Source: Botryococcus braunii
Lineage: Eukaryota > Chlorophyta > Trebouxiophyceae
Assembly (NCBI GenBank): GCA_002005505.1
Contig: MVGU01001442.1
Coordinates: 26,001 to 90,000, forward strand
Length of the DNA stretch: 64,000 bases
Reading direction: 5' to 3'
Position numbers and translations under genes: made by a program. Positions 41,906 through 51,893 of the stretch are shown one piece after another. Within the stretch, counting starts at the first letter, position 1; each line of letters starts with the position of its first letter. Under the pieces are notes generated by a model. It saw nothing but the letters and a program-made list of their open reading frames with translations, ran no database searches and had not been told where the DNA came from.

Positions 41906-43424
41906 TTATCCCCCCCTTAGTCCTTTGCATGTCCTCATGCAAACCCACTCGAGGATTTTCACTGAGAAGAACAACCAGAGAAACCGGTAAACTGGACGGC
42001 CCAAACCTCCAACTGCCGTCTGACCCCTGCCGAATTGGTGGTTCATGGAGTCCCCACTTCCAATGTATAATATCTCCAAGTAACACTTCCTTGCCATTTA
42101 TTTTTTTTATGGCTTTTTTAGGACACTAGGTAGACTTGCGTCTAATCTTATTCGGAGAACAAACATGAAGAAATAAACGTTCAAACATGAAAAACAAGTG
42201 TCCCATTTCCCAAGTCCAAGAGAACATAAAAATCTAATCCAAAAACATACAACACAAAAGAATAATTAAAGTGCTTAAGTCCAGAAAGTAGGGAACTTCC
42301 ATGGAGAAGTTCCATGCTCCCAATGAGTCCCGTTCCCGTAATGGATGATCCCAAGTCAACATACTGTACAAATCCACATTAGGTACATATTCCAGTTAAT
42401 GATCAACGACTCGGGTTGCGTTGGCTCTGAACCATGATCCAAAAGGAACAAACAAACAGACAAAGAAACAAAGTCCAACGTTCCCAAAAGTCCCAACAAC
42501 ACAAACTTTCAAGGTCCAAGATTTCAAGAGAGTCCAAGTCCCCCTATTGACATAGACAGTCCAAGACCTGCCAGTCACATAGAAGAATCCCCAATCCCTC
42601 TCCAATTTCCAAGTCCCTTCCCGTCACATAGTCCACCAATCACCTAAAAAGTGCCCAGGATCCACAACTGATTCCTTGTGCTAGCAGGTGTACTCCCCCC
42701 CCCACCTATCCAAAGCGTGCAGACTCCGGGCTGCAACATGCCATGGTGTGTGACATCTGTCCACCCACACCGGAGTGGGCGACCCACTCCCAATCCCATC
42801 CCGAGGGGGTGCACACATTTGCAATCCTACCACCGGCTTGTCTGTGCAGATCCTTGCGTACCCGACAAGGACTCCCTGTTAGAAAAATGGACACTAACAT
42901 GTATACCTTAGGTATTTGTGCAACATGTTGGGTCATTTCATATTAGCATGTTTGTGAGCCACATCTATCATTAAAAGGCTTTATAATACTTATAATACAT
43001 ATAAACAATAAATTATAGTTGTTCTGTACTAGGCTACACTTGTGGTGTGTGGTGCTTCAATGATAAAAGACACTCATAGCGTTTTATAGGGGCCATGGTA
43101 CAAAATCGGCCTGTTTTCTGCCAAGTTTCGAGTAAGGTACACTCGGCCCGGATCTCATCGATCGTGAGACTTTAGCCTTGCGGCTCTTGGTGTTTGATCC
43201 GAGCCTCGTATCGGTCGTGAGTTAAAGTTCCGAGTCACTTAGATTCGAGACTATCTTCGACCGAGATCCGTACTATTCATCGACGACCATGTCGAGTCAT
43301 GAGGTACATTGAAATTCCAGTGCATAGTACTGAGGCATGCAAACTTGATCGTGCCCGTACTCTTTTAAGATCTGGAGTTGCAAACCTGTCAGGAGGCTAA
43401 TAAATGAATAGTCTTCTTAGTTAG

Positions 43425-43434
43425 TATAAATAGG
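43425..43434 (+). promoter_or_regulatory. TATA box in 5' LTR of element E
   Basis: TATAAATAGG, 31 nt upstream of the first duplicated block at 43456, where transcription would be expected to start. Confidence 0.7.
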
Positions 43435-43455
43435 AAGTGCCCAAAGGGATCAGTC

Positions 43456-43719
43456 AGTCTTGAGTATCCCTTATCAAGCTCCTGTCCCGTTTGCTTGGTC
43501 GTGTTTCGTCCACTTCTACAAGCTTCACTTGGGCACAGTTCACTTACTCAGAAGAGTGGGAGTTACAGGTAATTGCAACATCATTAGATTAGTTGTTATT
43601 GTAATAGTCTTGAGTATCCCTTATCAAGCTCCTGTCCCGTTTGCTTGGTCGTGTTTCGTCCACTTCTACAAGCTTCACTTGGGCACAGTTCACTTACTCG
43701 GAAGAGTGTGAAATTACAG
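43456..43719 (+). repeat. duplicated block in LTR of element E (113 and 114 bp, period 150)
   Basis: Copies at 43456-43568 and 43606-43719. The first is followed by GTAATTGC and the second ends ATTACAG then GGATTT, giving a GT…AG interval of 151 bases. The same pair is in the 3' LTR at 47825-47937 and 47975-48088. Confidence 0.9.
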
Positions 43720-43778
43720 GGATTTTTATACCAATTCCAATTCTGCAAATTCTGTTTTGATGATGCCATTATGCTAAA

Positions 43779-44132
43779 TGGTATCGGCGATTAAATCGCT
43801 TATGGTATTATCGTCTCCCGTCGCACGGGATCTTTCTACGTAAAGAAGCCTCGCAGCTTTCTACGTTCTGCTTTTCATAGCACTCTTTTAAAGACTAAAG
43901 AGCACCTAAGCCTGCACGGGGTCTACGCAGACCACCGTGTCAGGTAGAAGGACTCTTGTTGTCTTCTGGTGGGTTACTCTGGTTGGACTTCTCGATTGTC
44001 TAAGCCCTTGTGGCTAAGGCAGTGGGAGAGAAGTTGGCTATTGGTGAAGGCAGCTTTCCTTTGGGAAAGCTGGGGTGGTCGCTGGAGAGCTCTACCTATT
44101 AGAGCTTGTGCTGACTACGTTATTTTCAAGCA
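43779..44132 (+). promoter_or_regulatory. primer binding site, hairpin and leader of element E
   Basis: TGGTATCGGCGA (43779-43790) abuts the LTR. GCGATT-A-AATCGC follows. The leader closely matches D and ends at the ATG at 44133. Confidence 0.75.
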
Positions 44133-47100
44133 ATGAGTGGTACATATACTGTGCCACCCTATGCTAATCCTGAAGGATCTTTTGAAGTACCAATTGTTAT
44201 TGAGGATGATCCATCAAACGTTTATAACAATGACAGTTTCGAACAATCTTATTCTACTCAAGGAGACCCAAGGGGCTACACCTCTAGTGCAGGTGCAGGT
44301 GCCAACAGCTCAACGGAGGACAGTGAAGCTGAGGGGCGCCACGCAGGGGAGGTAAGTGATGAGTATCTATACGGGGATTATGATCACTCAGAGTCTCTTC
44401 CTGCTGATCCTGCTGGTCAACCTCTAGCTGTATCTGCTCCTGCTGTAAGCTCAGGCATCTCTCCTCCTAGTGGTATGCCTTCCAACCTTCCTTTAGATCC
44501 TAGCAGTGTCAGAAGAGCAGTCAGGATTAATCCTGTTCCTGTTTCAAGCGCACCTAGGGTTCTGCGCAGACCTTCACAGTCTGCAGTTTCAGGGTCCAGG
44601 ACACTTACCAGTGGTCCTTTACAAGTACCCGTTTCACAATATCCTGCTGTGACAGTCCAGCCAGCTAGCGTTCCAGTTATTACTAGTGGCGCAATAGTTC
44701 CAGCAACATCAGTAGCTAGTACACAGGCAACTGTTTATCTACCACTGGCTACTGGGGGCATGATCCCCATTACACTACCTGCCTCAACGCTGAACCAAAT
44801 TTCTAATCCAACCTTGGTTCAGCCAGCTAGTGTGCAGGTACCATCCAACTTTGGAGTGTCAACGTCAGCTTCAGCAATTCCAGCTGGAGGCCCTCCTGGT
44901 GGTGGCTACCCATACAGCTCAGGCAGTGGACCTCCTGGAGGTGGGCCACCATACAGTGGGGGTCCCCCTGGAGGAGCAAGCTCGATTTGGCATCCTCCAC
45001 CAGTCTCAGGCAACTACCCGCAATACCCTGTCTATCCGGGCTCTGGTGGGAATGTTCCTGGTGGCTTTGGTGGGGGTGGTCCTGGTGGTCCTGGAGGACC
45101 AGGCGGTCCTGGTGGTCCAGGCGGTCCTGGTGGACCAGGTGGTGGTGGTTGGGGTGGTCCTCCTCATAGTCAGGGGCCACCATATAGTACTGGGCAAGGT
45201 CAATTTCCAAACGTAAGTATTCCTGGTCTGCCCAACATAAATCCAACCACTGGTCCTTCGTTCTCTTCTCATCAGAAGTTAACTCCAAAGATAGAGTTAG
45301 TCAAGCTGAATGATACCAATTGGTTGACATGGACAAAGCAAGTGTATGCTATGCTGTGGGAAATGAATGTCAACTACTGTGTTCATGATGATTATCAGGG
45401 AGCTTATGATGATTTCAAAGCTCAAACCATTATCACTCAAGCATGTACTGAGCAATATTCTGTTCAGATTACTGACTTGACAAGTGCTTACCATATGTGG
45501 AACAAGCTGCTGCAGGTGTTTAACGCTAGAGCAGCAGCTAGGCTGATGAGCCTCCACAGGGAGCAAAAGTTATTTGCCATGAAGCCAGGTGAAAAACCAT
45601 CTGACTACGTGTTAAGGTGCAGGAAAATTGCAAACAACCTCAAATCACTAGGAGAGCAGTGTTCTGAGGTTTGCCAGTGCTCTATGATCATTGAAGGCCT
45701 CACTGAGGAGTATGAGGTAGATAGGCGGTTACAGCTATCTGTTTGCAATAATCTTCCCAATGTTCATCAGTTGCAGCATGTGTTGGAGTTGACATATATG
45801 GACCTTCAAGCCAAGAAACCATATAATACTCCAAATTCTCAACCCTCAAATCCCAAACCCTACAGGAATCAAGGTGGGGGTGACCAGCCTTTCGGTAGGC
45901 AAGGTTTAGGTGGGGCTGATTCTGGTGCCCACCAGGCAGAAGTGCCTCAAAATACTAAACTAGAAAATTCTGGTACAGGTCAACCTGCCTTTCAACAACA
46001 GGGCAGGCCTGTGCTAATTTGTGCCTACTGCAGGAACCCAGGGCACACAAAATCAACGTGCCCCAAGCTTGCAGCTCAGGATAGGAGAGCACATACCAAC
46101 TGTGTGCAGAGAGATACAGTAATCTCTCAACCCTCTCTTCCTGCTTGGCTTATAGATTCTGGTTCCACAGATCACATTTCTCCTACTAGTGATAACATGA
46201 CAGATTATGTCAAATTTGATGTGCCACAACGTGTAATTGTGGCAAATGGTAAATCAGAGGAGATTGTTGGTGAAGGCACTATGAGAGTGTTTCTTGAGTC
46301 AGGCAGCTCTTTGTTCTTGCACAATGTCAAGCATGTTCCTACTAGCAAGAAATATCTCCTTTCTGTGGGCAAGGCATATTTAGATGGTATTAATGTCAAT
46401 ATCATGGGGATAGAGTGTTATCTCACTGATTCAAATGGGTACCACTTAGGCAATGCTGAGCATGCTTTCCCTTATCAGTGGCTGGTGGATTTGGCTCTGC
46501 CAGACAAACAAGTCTCTTTTCATCCTGAGACTAAATTTGTGGAGGCATGCAGTGTTCAAGTTGTTCACAAGGATGTGTGTCTTCATGAAATTGCTGAAGA
46601 TTTGTCTCCTGTCTCTTTAGCCCCTTTGGGCACTGATCCAAGTGTCATTAGGTTTGATAAATTAAATCTTCAGAGGGCTAAGTCCATTGGTCTAGAAAAT
46701 ACTAACGTTGGAGATAAAGGGCTTGGGGCAAATCAGGGCACTGCAGATCCTGAACCTCATGGCCTGGACCCGCGTCCTGTTCAGGATGTTACACAAGTGG
46801 TCATCCAAGAAGGTATTCTATATTTGGCCAACACAGTTAGGCCTAATCTATCATATGCCACTGGTGTTCTCACACGTTTTGCAAATGCTCCTACAAATAC
46901 ACCCCTTGGTGCTGGCATGAATGCTTTGAAGTACCTTGCTGGCATTAAGAATCTGGGGCTTGTGTGGGAGAAAGTCAATAAAGGCTTTGTGGTCTTTGGT
47001 GACTCATACTATGCAGAGGATTCGGATGGGAGAAAGTCCACCTCTGAGGTCAGAGATGAGGTGGAGAATGGAGCAATGGAGCCAAGATATGTGGCTACCA

Positions 47101-47183
47101 GTGAAAATATTGCTGATTTCTTCACCAAGGTGCTTCCAAAAGTCATTTTTGCCAAGCTTAGAGAAATGGCTGGTATCAAATAA
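44133..47183 (+). CDS. gag-protease protein with fused remnants (element E)
   Basis: A 1016-residue open frame. It keeps the low-complexity N-terminus with the GGP run, UBN2 gag, CCHC knuckle CAYCRNPGHTKSTC, and protease WLIDSGSTDHIS near residue 676. Compared with D it has three deletions, near 46575 (integrase), 46815 (RT) and 47044 (RNase H catalytic part), every one in frame, so the same C-terminal residues (NIADFFTKVL) are retained. It can encode particle protein and protease but no polymerase or integrase, so it would depend on D-type elements for mobility. Confidence 0.92.
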   Translation: MSGTYTVPPYANPEGSFEVPIVIEDDPSNVYNNDSFEQSYSTQGDPRGYTSSAGAGANSSTEDSEAEGRHAGEVSDEYLYGDYDHSESLPADPAGQPLAVSAPAVSSGISPPSGMPSNLPLDPSSVRRAVRINPVPVSSAPRVLRRPSQSAVSGSRTLTSGPLQVPVSQYPAVTVQPASVPVITSGAIVPATSVASTQATVYLPLATGGMIPITLPASTLNQISNPTLVQPASVQVPSNFGVSTSASAIPAGGPPGGGYPYSSGSGPPGGGPPYSGGPPGGASSIWHPPPVSGNYPQYPVYPGSGGNVPGGFGGGGPGGPGGPGGPGGPGGPGGPGGGGWGGPPHSQGPPYSTGQGQFPNVSIPGLPNINPTTGPSFSSHQKLTPKIELVKLNDTNWLTWTKQVYAMLWEMNVNYCVHDDYQGAYDDFKAQTIITQACTEQYSVQITDLTSAYHMWNKLLQVFNARAAARLMSLHREQKLFAMKPGEKPSDYVLRCRKIANNLKSLGEQCSEVCQCSMIIEGLTEEYEVDRRLQLSVCNNLPNVHQLQHVLELTYMDLQAKKPYNTPNSQPSNPKPYRNQGGGDQPFGRQGLGGADSGAHQAEVPQNTKLENSGTGQPAFQQQGRPVLICAYCRNPGHTKSTCPKLAAQDRRAHTNCVQRDTVISQPSLPAWLIDSGSTDHISPTSDNMTDYVKFDVPQRVIVANGKSEEIVGEGTMRVFLESGSSLFLHNVKHVPTSKKYLLSVGKAYLDGINVNIMGIECYLTDSNGYHLGNAEHAFPYQWLVDLALPDKQVSFHPETKFVEACSVQVVHKDVCLHEIAEDLSPVSLAPLGTDPSVIRFDKLNLQRAKSIGLENTNVGDKGLGANQGTADPEPHGLDPRPVQDVTQVVIQEGILYLANTVRPNLSYATGVLTRFANAPTNTPLGAGMNALKYLAGIKNLGLVWEKVNKGFVVFGDSYYAEDSDGRKSTSEVRDEVENGAMEPRYVATSENIADFFTKVLPKVIFAKLREMAGIK

Positions 47184-47245
47184 ATTTGTGACTGACTTTC
47201 AAACAATGTTTCTTAGAGATGTTTCTCCCTACACATGAGGGGAGG

Positions 47246-48147
47246 TGTTAGAAAAATGGACACTAACATGTATACCTTAGGTATTTGTGCAACATGTTGG
47301 GTCATTTCATATTAGCATGTTTGTGAGCCACATCTATCATTAAAAGGCTTTATAATACTTATAATACATATAAACAATAAATTATAGTTGTTCTGTACTA
47401 GGCTACACTTGTGGTGTGTGGTGCTTCAATGATAAAAGACACTCATAGCGTTTTATAGGGGCCATGGTACAAAATCGGCCTGTTTTCTGCCAAGTTTCGA
47501 GTAAGGTACACTCGGCCCGGATCTCATCGATCGTGAGACTTTAGCCTTGCGGCTCTTGGTGTTTGATCCGAGCCTCGTATCGGTCGTGAGTTAAAGTTCC
47601 GAGTCACTTAGATTCGAGACTATCTTCGACCGAGATCCGTACTATTCATCGACGACCATGTCGAGTCATGAGGTACATTGAAATTCCAGTGCATAGTACT
47701 GAGGCATGCAAACTTGATCGTGCCCGTACTCTTTTAAGATCTGGAGTTGCAAACCTGTCAGGAGGCTAATAAATGAATAGTCTTCTTAGTTAGTATAAAT
47801 AGGAAGTGCCCAAAGGGATCAGTCAGTCTTGAGTATCCCTTATCAAGCTCCTGTCCCGTTTGCTTGGTCGTGTTTCGTCCACTTCTACAAGCTTCACTTG
47901 GGCACAGTTCACTTACTCAGAAGAGTGTGAGTTACAGGTAATTGCAACATCATTAGATTAGTTGTTATTGTAATAGTCTTGAGTATCCCTTATCAAGCTC
48001 CTGTCCCGTTTGCTTGGTCGTGTTTCGTCCACTTCTACAAGCTTCACTTGGGCACAGTTCACTTACTCGGAAGAGTGTGAAATTACAGGGATTTTTATAC
48101 CAATTCCAATTCTGCAAATTCTGTTTTGATGATGCCATTATGCTAAA
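47246..48147 (+). repeat. 3' LTR of element E (902 bp)
   Basis: Matches the 5' LTR. Preceded by the polypurine tract ATGAGGGGAGG (47235-47245). TATA box at 47794-47803. Confidence 0.92.
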
Positions 48148-48152
48148 CTCCC

Positions 48153-48298
48153 TCCTAAAGAGAGCAAAGACAAGGTAACCGACCGGAGGAGCGGGCAGCA
48201 GGGGAAAGGCCTCAAACGACCGTCTCGCCCCACTTGGGCGGGCCCAACTCCTGGTGACGGTGGTAGGCGTTGATGGTGTCCTTTGCGTGGTCGAACAT
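48153..48298 (-). pseudogene. chromodomain coding tail of element J
   Basis: Last codons of the G-family pol (MFDHAKDTINAYHRHQELGP near 48298-48212) and start of its 3' untranslated region. Upstream coding sequence is gone. The gag frame of L runs on across the junction into this DNA in another frame, adding about 50 unrelated residues. Confidence 0.8.
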
Positions 48299-49598
48299 GT
48301 TTTGAGAAAGATAAGTCTTCATACCAGCCAAAGCGTCCACGCCCACGAGATGATCCACGCCCACTCGGTGCATTGCCGCGACCAGAATTTGGGGGACCGG
48401 CGTGATGTGCTGGGGCTTGGGGTACCTGCGCAAATCCTTGCGAGAACCCGGGAGTCATAGGGCACTCGGACTGTTTGTGGCCAGGGAGGCCACACCCATA
48501 ACAAGTGAGCGGCATGGACTGGGATGGAAAAGACCCATGATGAAAACCGGGGACATGGCGATGATGCGAGCGATCACCGCGATCAAAACCGCGACCACGA
48601 GCACGAAACCCACGAGCCTTAAACACACCGCGCGGACGACCAAACCCACGATCGAAACGACCAAACCCACGATGAGCATGGTGATTCGAAGGAAACATAT
48701 CGGAACCGCGCGAACGAAACCCTTCAGCGACAGTATCATCGAGCCCATGAGCGATCTGGTAGAGCTCCATATACGAATCGAAAGCACGACCAGTTTTGTG
48801 GTTAATTCGACACTGAGAATGCAACGATGCACGCAACCCATTCAGAAAATTCGTAACCTTCTCATTCTCCGTGACCTCCCCACCAGGCATGGAATTCAGG
48901 TCGGCAAGAGCGGAGTTAAACGCCAAGGCATACTCCTGAACAGACTTCGAACCTTGACGAACCCCCTGCCAGTGGCGGCGGGCCTCCGTCACCCCTACAT
49001 TCTTGTCATAAAAATCAAACAGGAATTGCTGAAAATCTTCGAAAGTAGGGGAAGGATGGGTTACGACATACGAGGACCAGTGACCCTGAATGCTTGTAGA
49101 GAGAAATGAGACGCCAACGCGAAGCTTTTGCTGGTCATCGTTGATTCCCTGTGCCTCAACATAATTCTTAACAATAGCAACCCAGTGCCTAGTGTTATTT
49201 CCCGTGAACACCGGCGGCTTGCCTAACGCATTAGACGGAAGCTTGTGCGACACCGCAGGATCACGAGCAACCTCCGTCATAAAAACCTTTCGCGCATAAC
49301 TTGTAGCCCAGACAGGACGAAAAGCAGCAAGAGCACCTATCTTTAGAAATTTAACAGTAGCGACATAAAACTGGGCAATCGAACTAATGATCAGATCCGT
49401 ATGATCGCCGACATCGTAGTTATCGCGCGCCACCTCGACCTTACACTTCACCATCAGTTCATCAAAATCCTTCTTACGAAACCTTGGGTAGTCACTATCA
49501 AGCGTGAGATCCAGTGCATCAAGCTCGGCAACATCGCTGGCCGCCCCCAACTTCTCACAATACGACGTAACCAACGTGGTGAAAGTAGCTGCCGACAT
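48299..49598 (-). CDS. gag of element L, C-terminus fused to foreign sequence
   Basis: Start chosen at MSAATFTTLVTSYCEKLG (49598); the frame is open a little further upstream. Gag domain with FTGNNTRHWVAIVKNYVEAQ, GHWSSYVVTHPSPTFEDF, RRHWQGVRQGSKSVQEYALAF and FLNGLRASLHSQC. An Arg/Gly/Phe/His-rich region follows, then CCHC knuckle CYGCGLPGHKQSEC near residue 375 of this start. At 48298 the frame passes into element J and stops at 48138. Protease and RT that should follow are deleted. It pairs with the integrase at 25448-27340 as the two ends of L. Confidence 0.82.
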
Positions 49599-49635
49599 TA
49601 TACCCAACAGGTAGATTAGCAAAACCTTGCTTTAC

Positions 49636-49647
49636 TCGCCGATACCA
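49636..49647 (-). promoter_or_regulatory. primer binding site (element L)
   Basis: TGGTATCGGCGA on the minus strand, three bases after the LTR; the stem AGCAA-GGTT-TTGCT lies just downstream. Confidence 0.7.
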
Positions 49648-49650
49648 CCT

Positions 49651-49854
49651 TATAGTGGCAAAGGAAGAGAGAGAGAGAGACGAGACACCAGTCAGGTTAG
49701 AGCATTCAGCGGAATCTGTTACAAGCCGGTCAGCACCGGGACTTCCTTCGAGGCCAAGACGCGTGCCACTTTCCAGAACCTTCATTTCAGGACCCGGCAG
49801 CTTCCTGCCCAAAATCCTAAACATTTCAGGACCTGGCAGCTTCCTGCCGTTACA
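49651..49854 (-). repeat. 5' LTR of element L (204 bp)
   Basis: Matches 24975-25176. Its right flank CTTGT repeats the left flank of L. Confidence 0.88.
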
Positions 49855-49888
49855 CTTGTGTATTATCCCGTGGCTGGCTAATCACTTA

Positions 49889-50153
49889 CCTTTTCCTTAG
49901 CTTCAAGCTTCTTCATATCTGAAAACCAAGCCTCTATGGACAAGTCTGCATATTCTCCATTAACCAGGTTCTTGCCCTGCTTGAGCTCATCTGCAGCCAG
50001 TGCCAGTGCCTTCTTGTACAGGTCTGTCGCTCCCCTTTCCGTCTTTCTGTATGCCTTGCTGCAGTCCTGTCGCAGTTCTGCTGCCCTCCTGGCCAGCTCC
50101 CGCCATTTCTCTCTATTCTCGCTCTTTGTGGCTGGTGCCACCCTCTCCTCCAA
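49889..50153 (-). CDS. exon 1 of element H with 5' splice site
   Basis: An 88-codon stretch starting MEERVAPATKSENREKW, rich in Lys, Glu, Ala and Arg and probably helical, ending KKLEAKEK at AAG|GTAAGTGATTAG. The GTAAGT at 49889-49884 is a near-perfect donor, and the reading frame stops three codons into the putative intron. It may encode the N-terminus of a gag-like protein continued at about 24140. L is inserted about 34 bases downstream of the donor. I recognise no domain. Confidence 0.5.
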
Positions 50154-50979
50154 GGCCTTGATTTTGTCCCTGGCGCTGCCCTGCGCCCCTGGCTTACCTC
50201 AGCCTCCATTGCACCGCCATAGCAGATACCAGCACCTAGCTGGTCCCTTCTGCTATTCCTTGCCTTGTTACCATCTAACCTGCCCAACCCCTGGCAACCC
50301 TCCTAAGCTAGCGTTATTGAGGAATATGTGACTGTGTGATCTTCCACCACCCCTCTGTGTAATCCTGTACAGCACGTCTGTTTGTAATCTAGCATAGCAG
50401 TATCACTTACCTTCACTGTACCTTATTTTTTTTGTACCTTATGTCAGGTCCTTGTACTGACTGTCCTGCTGGTTAAACGACCGGATTTTACAAACAAAGT
50501 ATCAATAACTATATCCCTTATGTGGTTATGTGACTGCAAGTACATCTATGTGTGTTTAGAAACCAACCTCAATGTGCCTTAAATTTGCTGTACAGTTGTG
50601 TGCTAAGCCTACTTAGTTTTCACAAGGGCTGCTTTGTCTTAATCAACATCCCTGCTTCCGTTTGCCTTGCTGGTCAAATCCCATCCAGCTCCATCCTCTC
50701 TCCACGAGGATCCAGCCCCTTGGGCACCTTACCATCCAGTTCCATCCTCTCTCCACGAGGATCCCGCCCCCTTGGGCATCTCCTGCTGCCCCTACCTGGC
50801 AGCACCGTCTTATTCCTTTAGCCTCCAGGGTCACAGCCCACCCTTCCCAGCCTAAGTCCCCTGGCTGGTCTATGCCCTCCAGCCCCATCCTTTATGCAAG
50901 ATAATCCAATCCCTTTTTGGCACCTGCTGCTGCCCTGCCATCGCAGCACCGTTTTTCTTCCCCCCTCTCCAAGGGATAT
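50154..50979 (-). other. leader region of element H
   Basis: No convincing frame. It contains a tandem repeat of about 51 bp near 50680-50780 (ATCCAGTTCCATCCTCTCTCC core, with a degenerate third copy near 50875). The right boundary is the M1 LTR. Confidence 0.45.
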
Positions 50980-51347
50980 TGTTAGGTTATGGGCATTCGG
51001 CATCACCTGTAAGCAAGCAGACAGGTCGTAAGTTCGTGCCACTCCAGCTACCGTCCTTGACGACTGTGTGCTCTTTAGACACATGGAACTGCATGGACAA
51101 GACTGGCATCCTTATGTGCCCAGTATCTTTCCAAACCAGTTGCTCGACTATGCGGTGATCGCAGCTTTAATAGTCCTTTCACACTAACGCGTAATCTAGA
51201 TCAGATTGTACCTTATGTTCGAAATAGACCTCATCCGAACGTGTCTCGAGGTACCTTATGTGGATAGTGGACCCGTATCCTAATAATGTAAATTTGAAGA
51301 TCACCTAAAGCACAAGGCATTCTATAATGTATGTTCACAACTCAACA
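50980..51347 (-). repeat. 3' LTR of M1 (368 bp)
   Basis: Minus strand TGTTGAGTTGTG…CCTAACA. One block (51007-51142) homologous to the duplicated block of the Y-type LTR, followed by GTGATG. A TATTAAA box at 51172-51166 is about 28 nt upstream of the block. Confidence 0.9.
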
Positions 51348-51893
51348 CTTCCCCTTGCCTGCATGCTTTGTGTGTATCTTCTCAGTCCTAGTGAATCCCT
51401 ATGACTAACACCACGGACTTGTTAAGTGGTTTGGTCATAAACTCAGCCACATTGTGAGCAGATTCCACATAGGGGATATCTGCCAGTCCCTCTCCTATGG
51501 CCTCCCTAGCATAGTGGCATCCACAAAGCCTTCACGCTCGGGTACCTTCCCTCCAAGAGTTAAAGCTAACTCTTGGGTGTCCCTAAGATACTTCAGCACT
51601 CGAATGGCTTCACTCCAGTGCGAAGTGGTAGGGCTCATTCTGTACCTTGGCAACACACCAATTGCCTATGCAATTTCAGATCTGGTGGTGTTGGCAGTGT
51701 ACCGCAGTGACCCTTTAGGCTCACAATACCGATGGCCAGGAGTGCCTGACCCTACTGACTCCACATCCTTGGACTCGAGCCTGCTGCTAGCCACAAAGTC
51801 CTTGAACATTGGAGTATCAACTCCACGACCATCCTCACACACACCCTTTCCAACGTTTTGCAACGCTATTCTAAGTCCACAGACAACACTCAT
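51348..51893 (-). pseudogene. Copia RT-RNase H remnant (M1)
   Basis: Polypurine tract GCAAGGGGAAG abuts the LTR. Remnants in coding order: VDTPMFKDFVASSR, GHRYCEPKGSL…ANTTR, a piece with EGFVDAT (RNase H first Asp region) and VAEFMTKPLNK. They match element C (DTPMTKDFVAT, GHRYCELVGSLLYIANTTRPD, ADIFTKPLTR) and are joined with internal losses and stops. It cannot encode an active enzyme. Confidence 0.75.

Larger units (their letters stand above)
42877..43778 (+). repeat. 5' LTR of element E (902 bp)
   Basis: TGTTAGAAAAATGG…TATGCTAAA. Ends in AAA; the flanking duplication confirms this. Confidence 0.92.
42877..48147 (+). mobile_element. Copia element E, non-autonomous relative of D
   Basis: LTRs 42877-43778 and 47246-48147 (902 bp each; I noticed one base difference), the D-type primer site and leader, a 1016-residue open frame, polypurine tract. 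CTCCC flanks it at 42872-42876 and 48148-48152. Empty sites are visible at 10186-10190 and 28823-28827. Integrase, RT and most of RNase H are deleted in frame. The LTR differs from D in one block after TATAAACAATAA. Confidence 0.93.
41906..48298 (-). mobile_element. Gypsy chromovirus J, 3' end only, containing Copia E
   Basis: Polypurine tract and 3' untranslated region at 41906-42876 (C run of 9 at 42695-42703) and, after E, 48148-48298 ending within the chromodomain coding tail. The rest of J, its 5' LTR and the middle of L are missing at a junction at about 48298/48299. Confidence 0.85.
24975..49854 (-). mobile_element. Gypsy chromovirus L, host of the I-J array
   Basis: Minus strand: 5' LTR 49651-49854, primer site 49636-49647, gag from 49598, integrase-chromodomain 27340-25448, polypurine tract, 3' LTR 24975-25176. 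The 5-bp duplication CTTGT occurs at 24970-24974 and 49855-49859. Protease, RT and RNase H are absent. The 20.9-kb I-J array occupies their place, so a deletion accompanied or followed the array insertion. L is itself inserted about 34 bases into an apparent intron of H. Confidence 0.85.
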
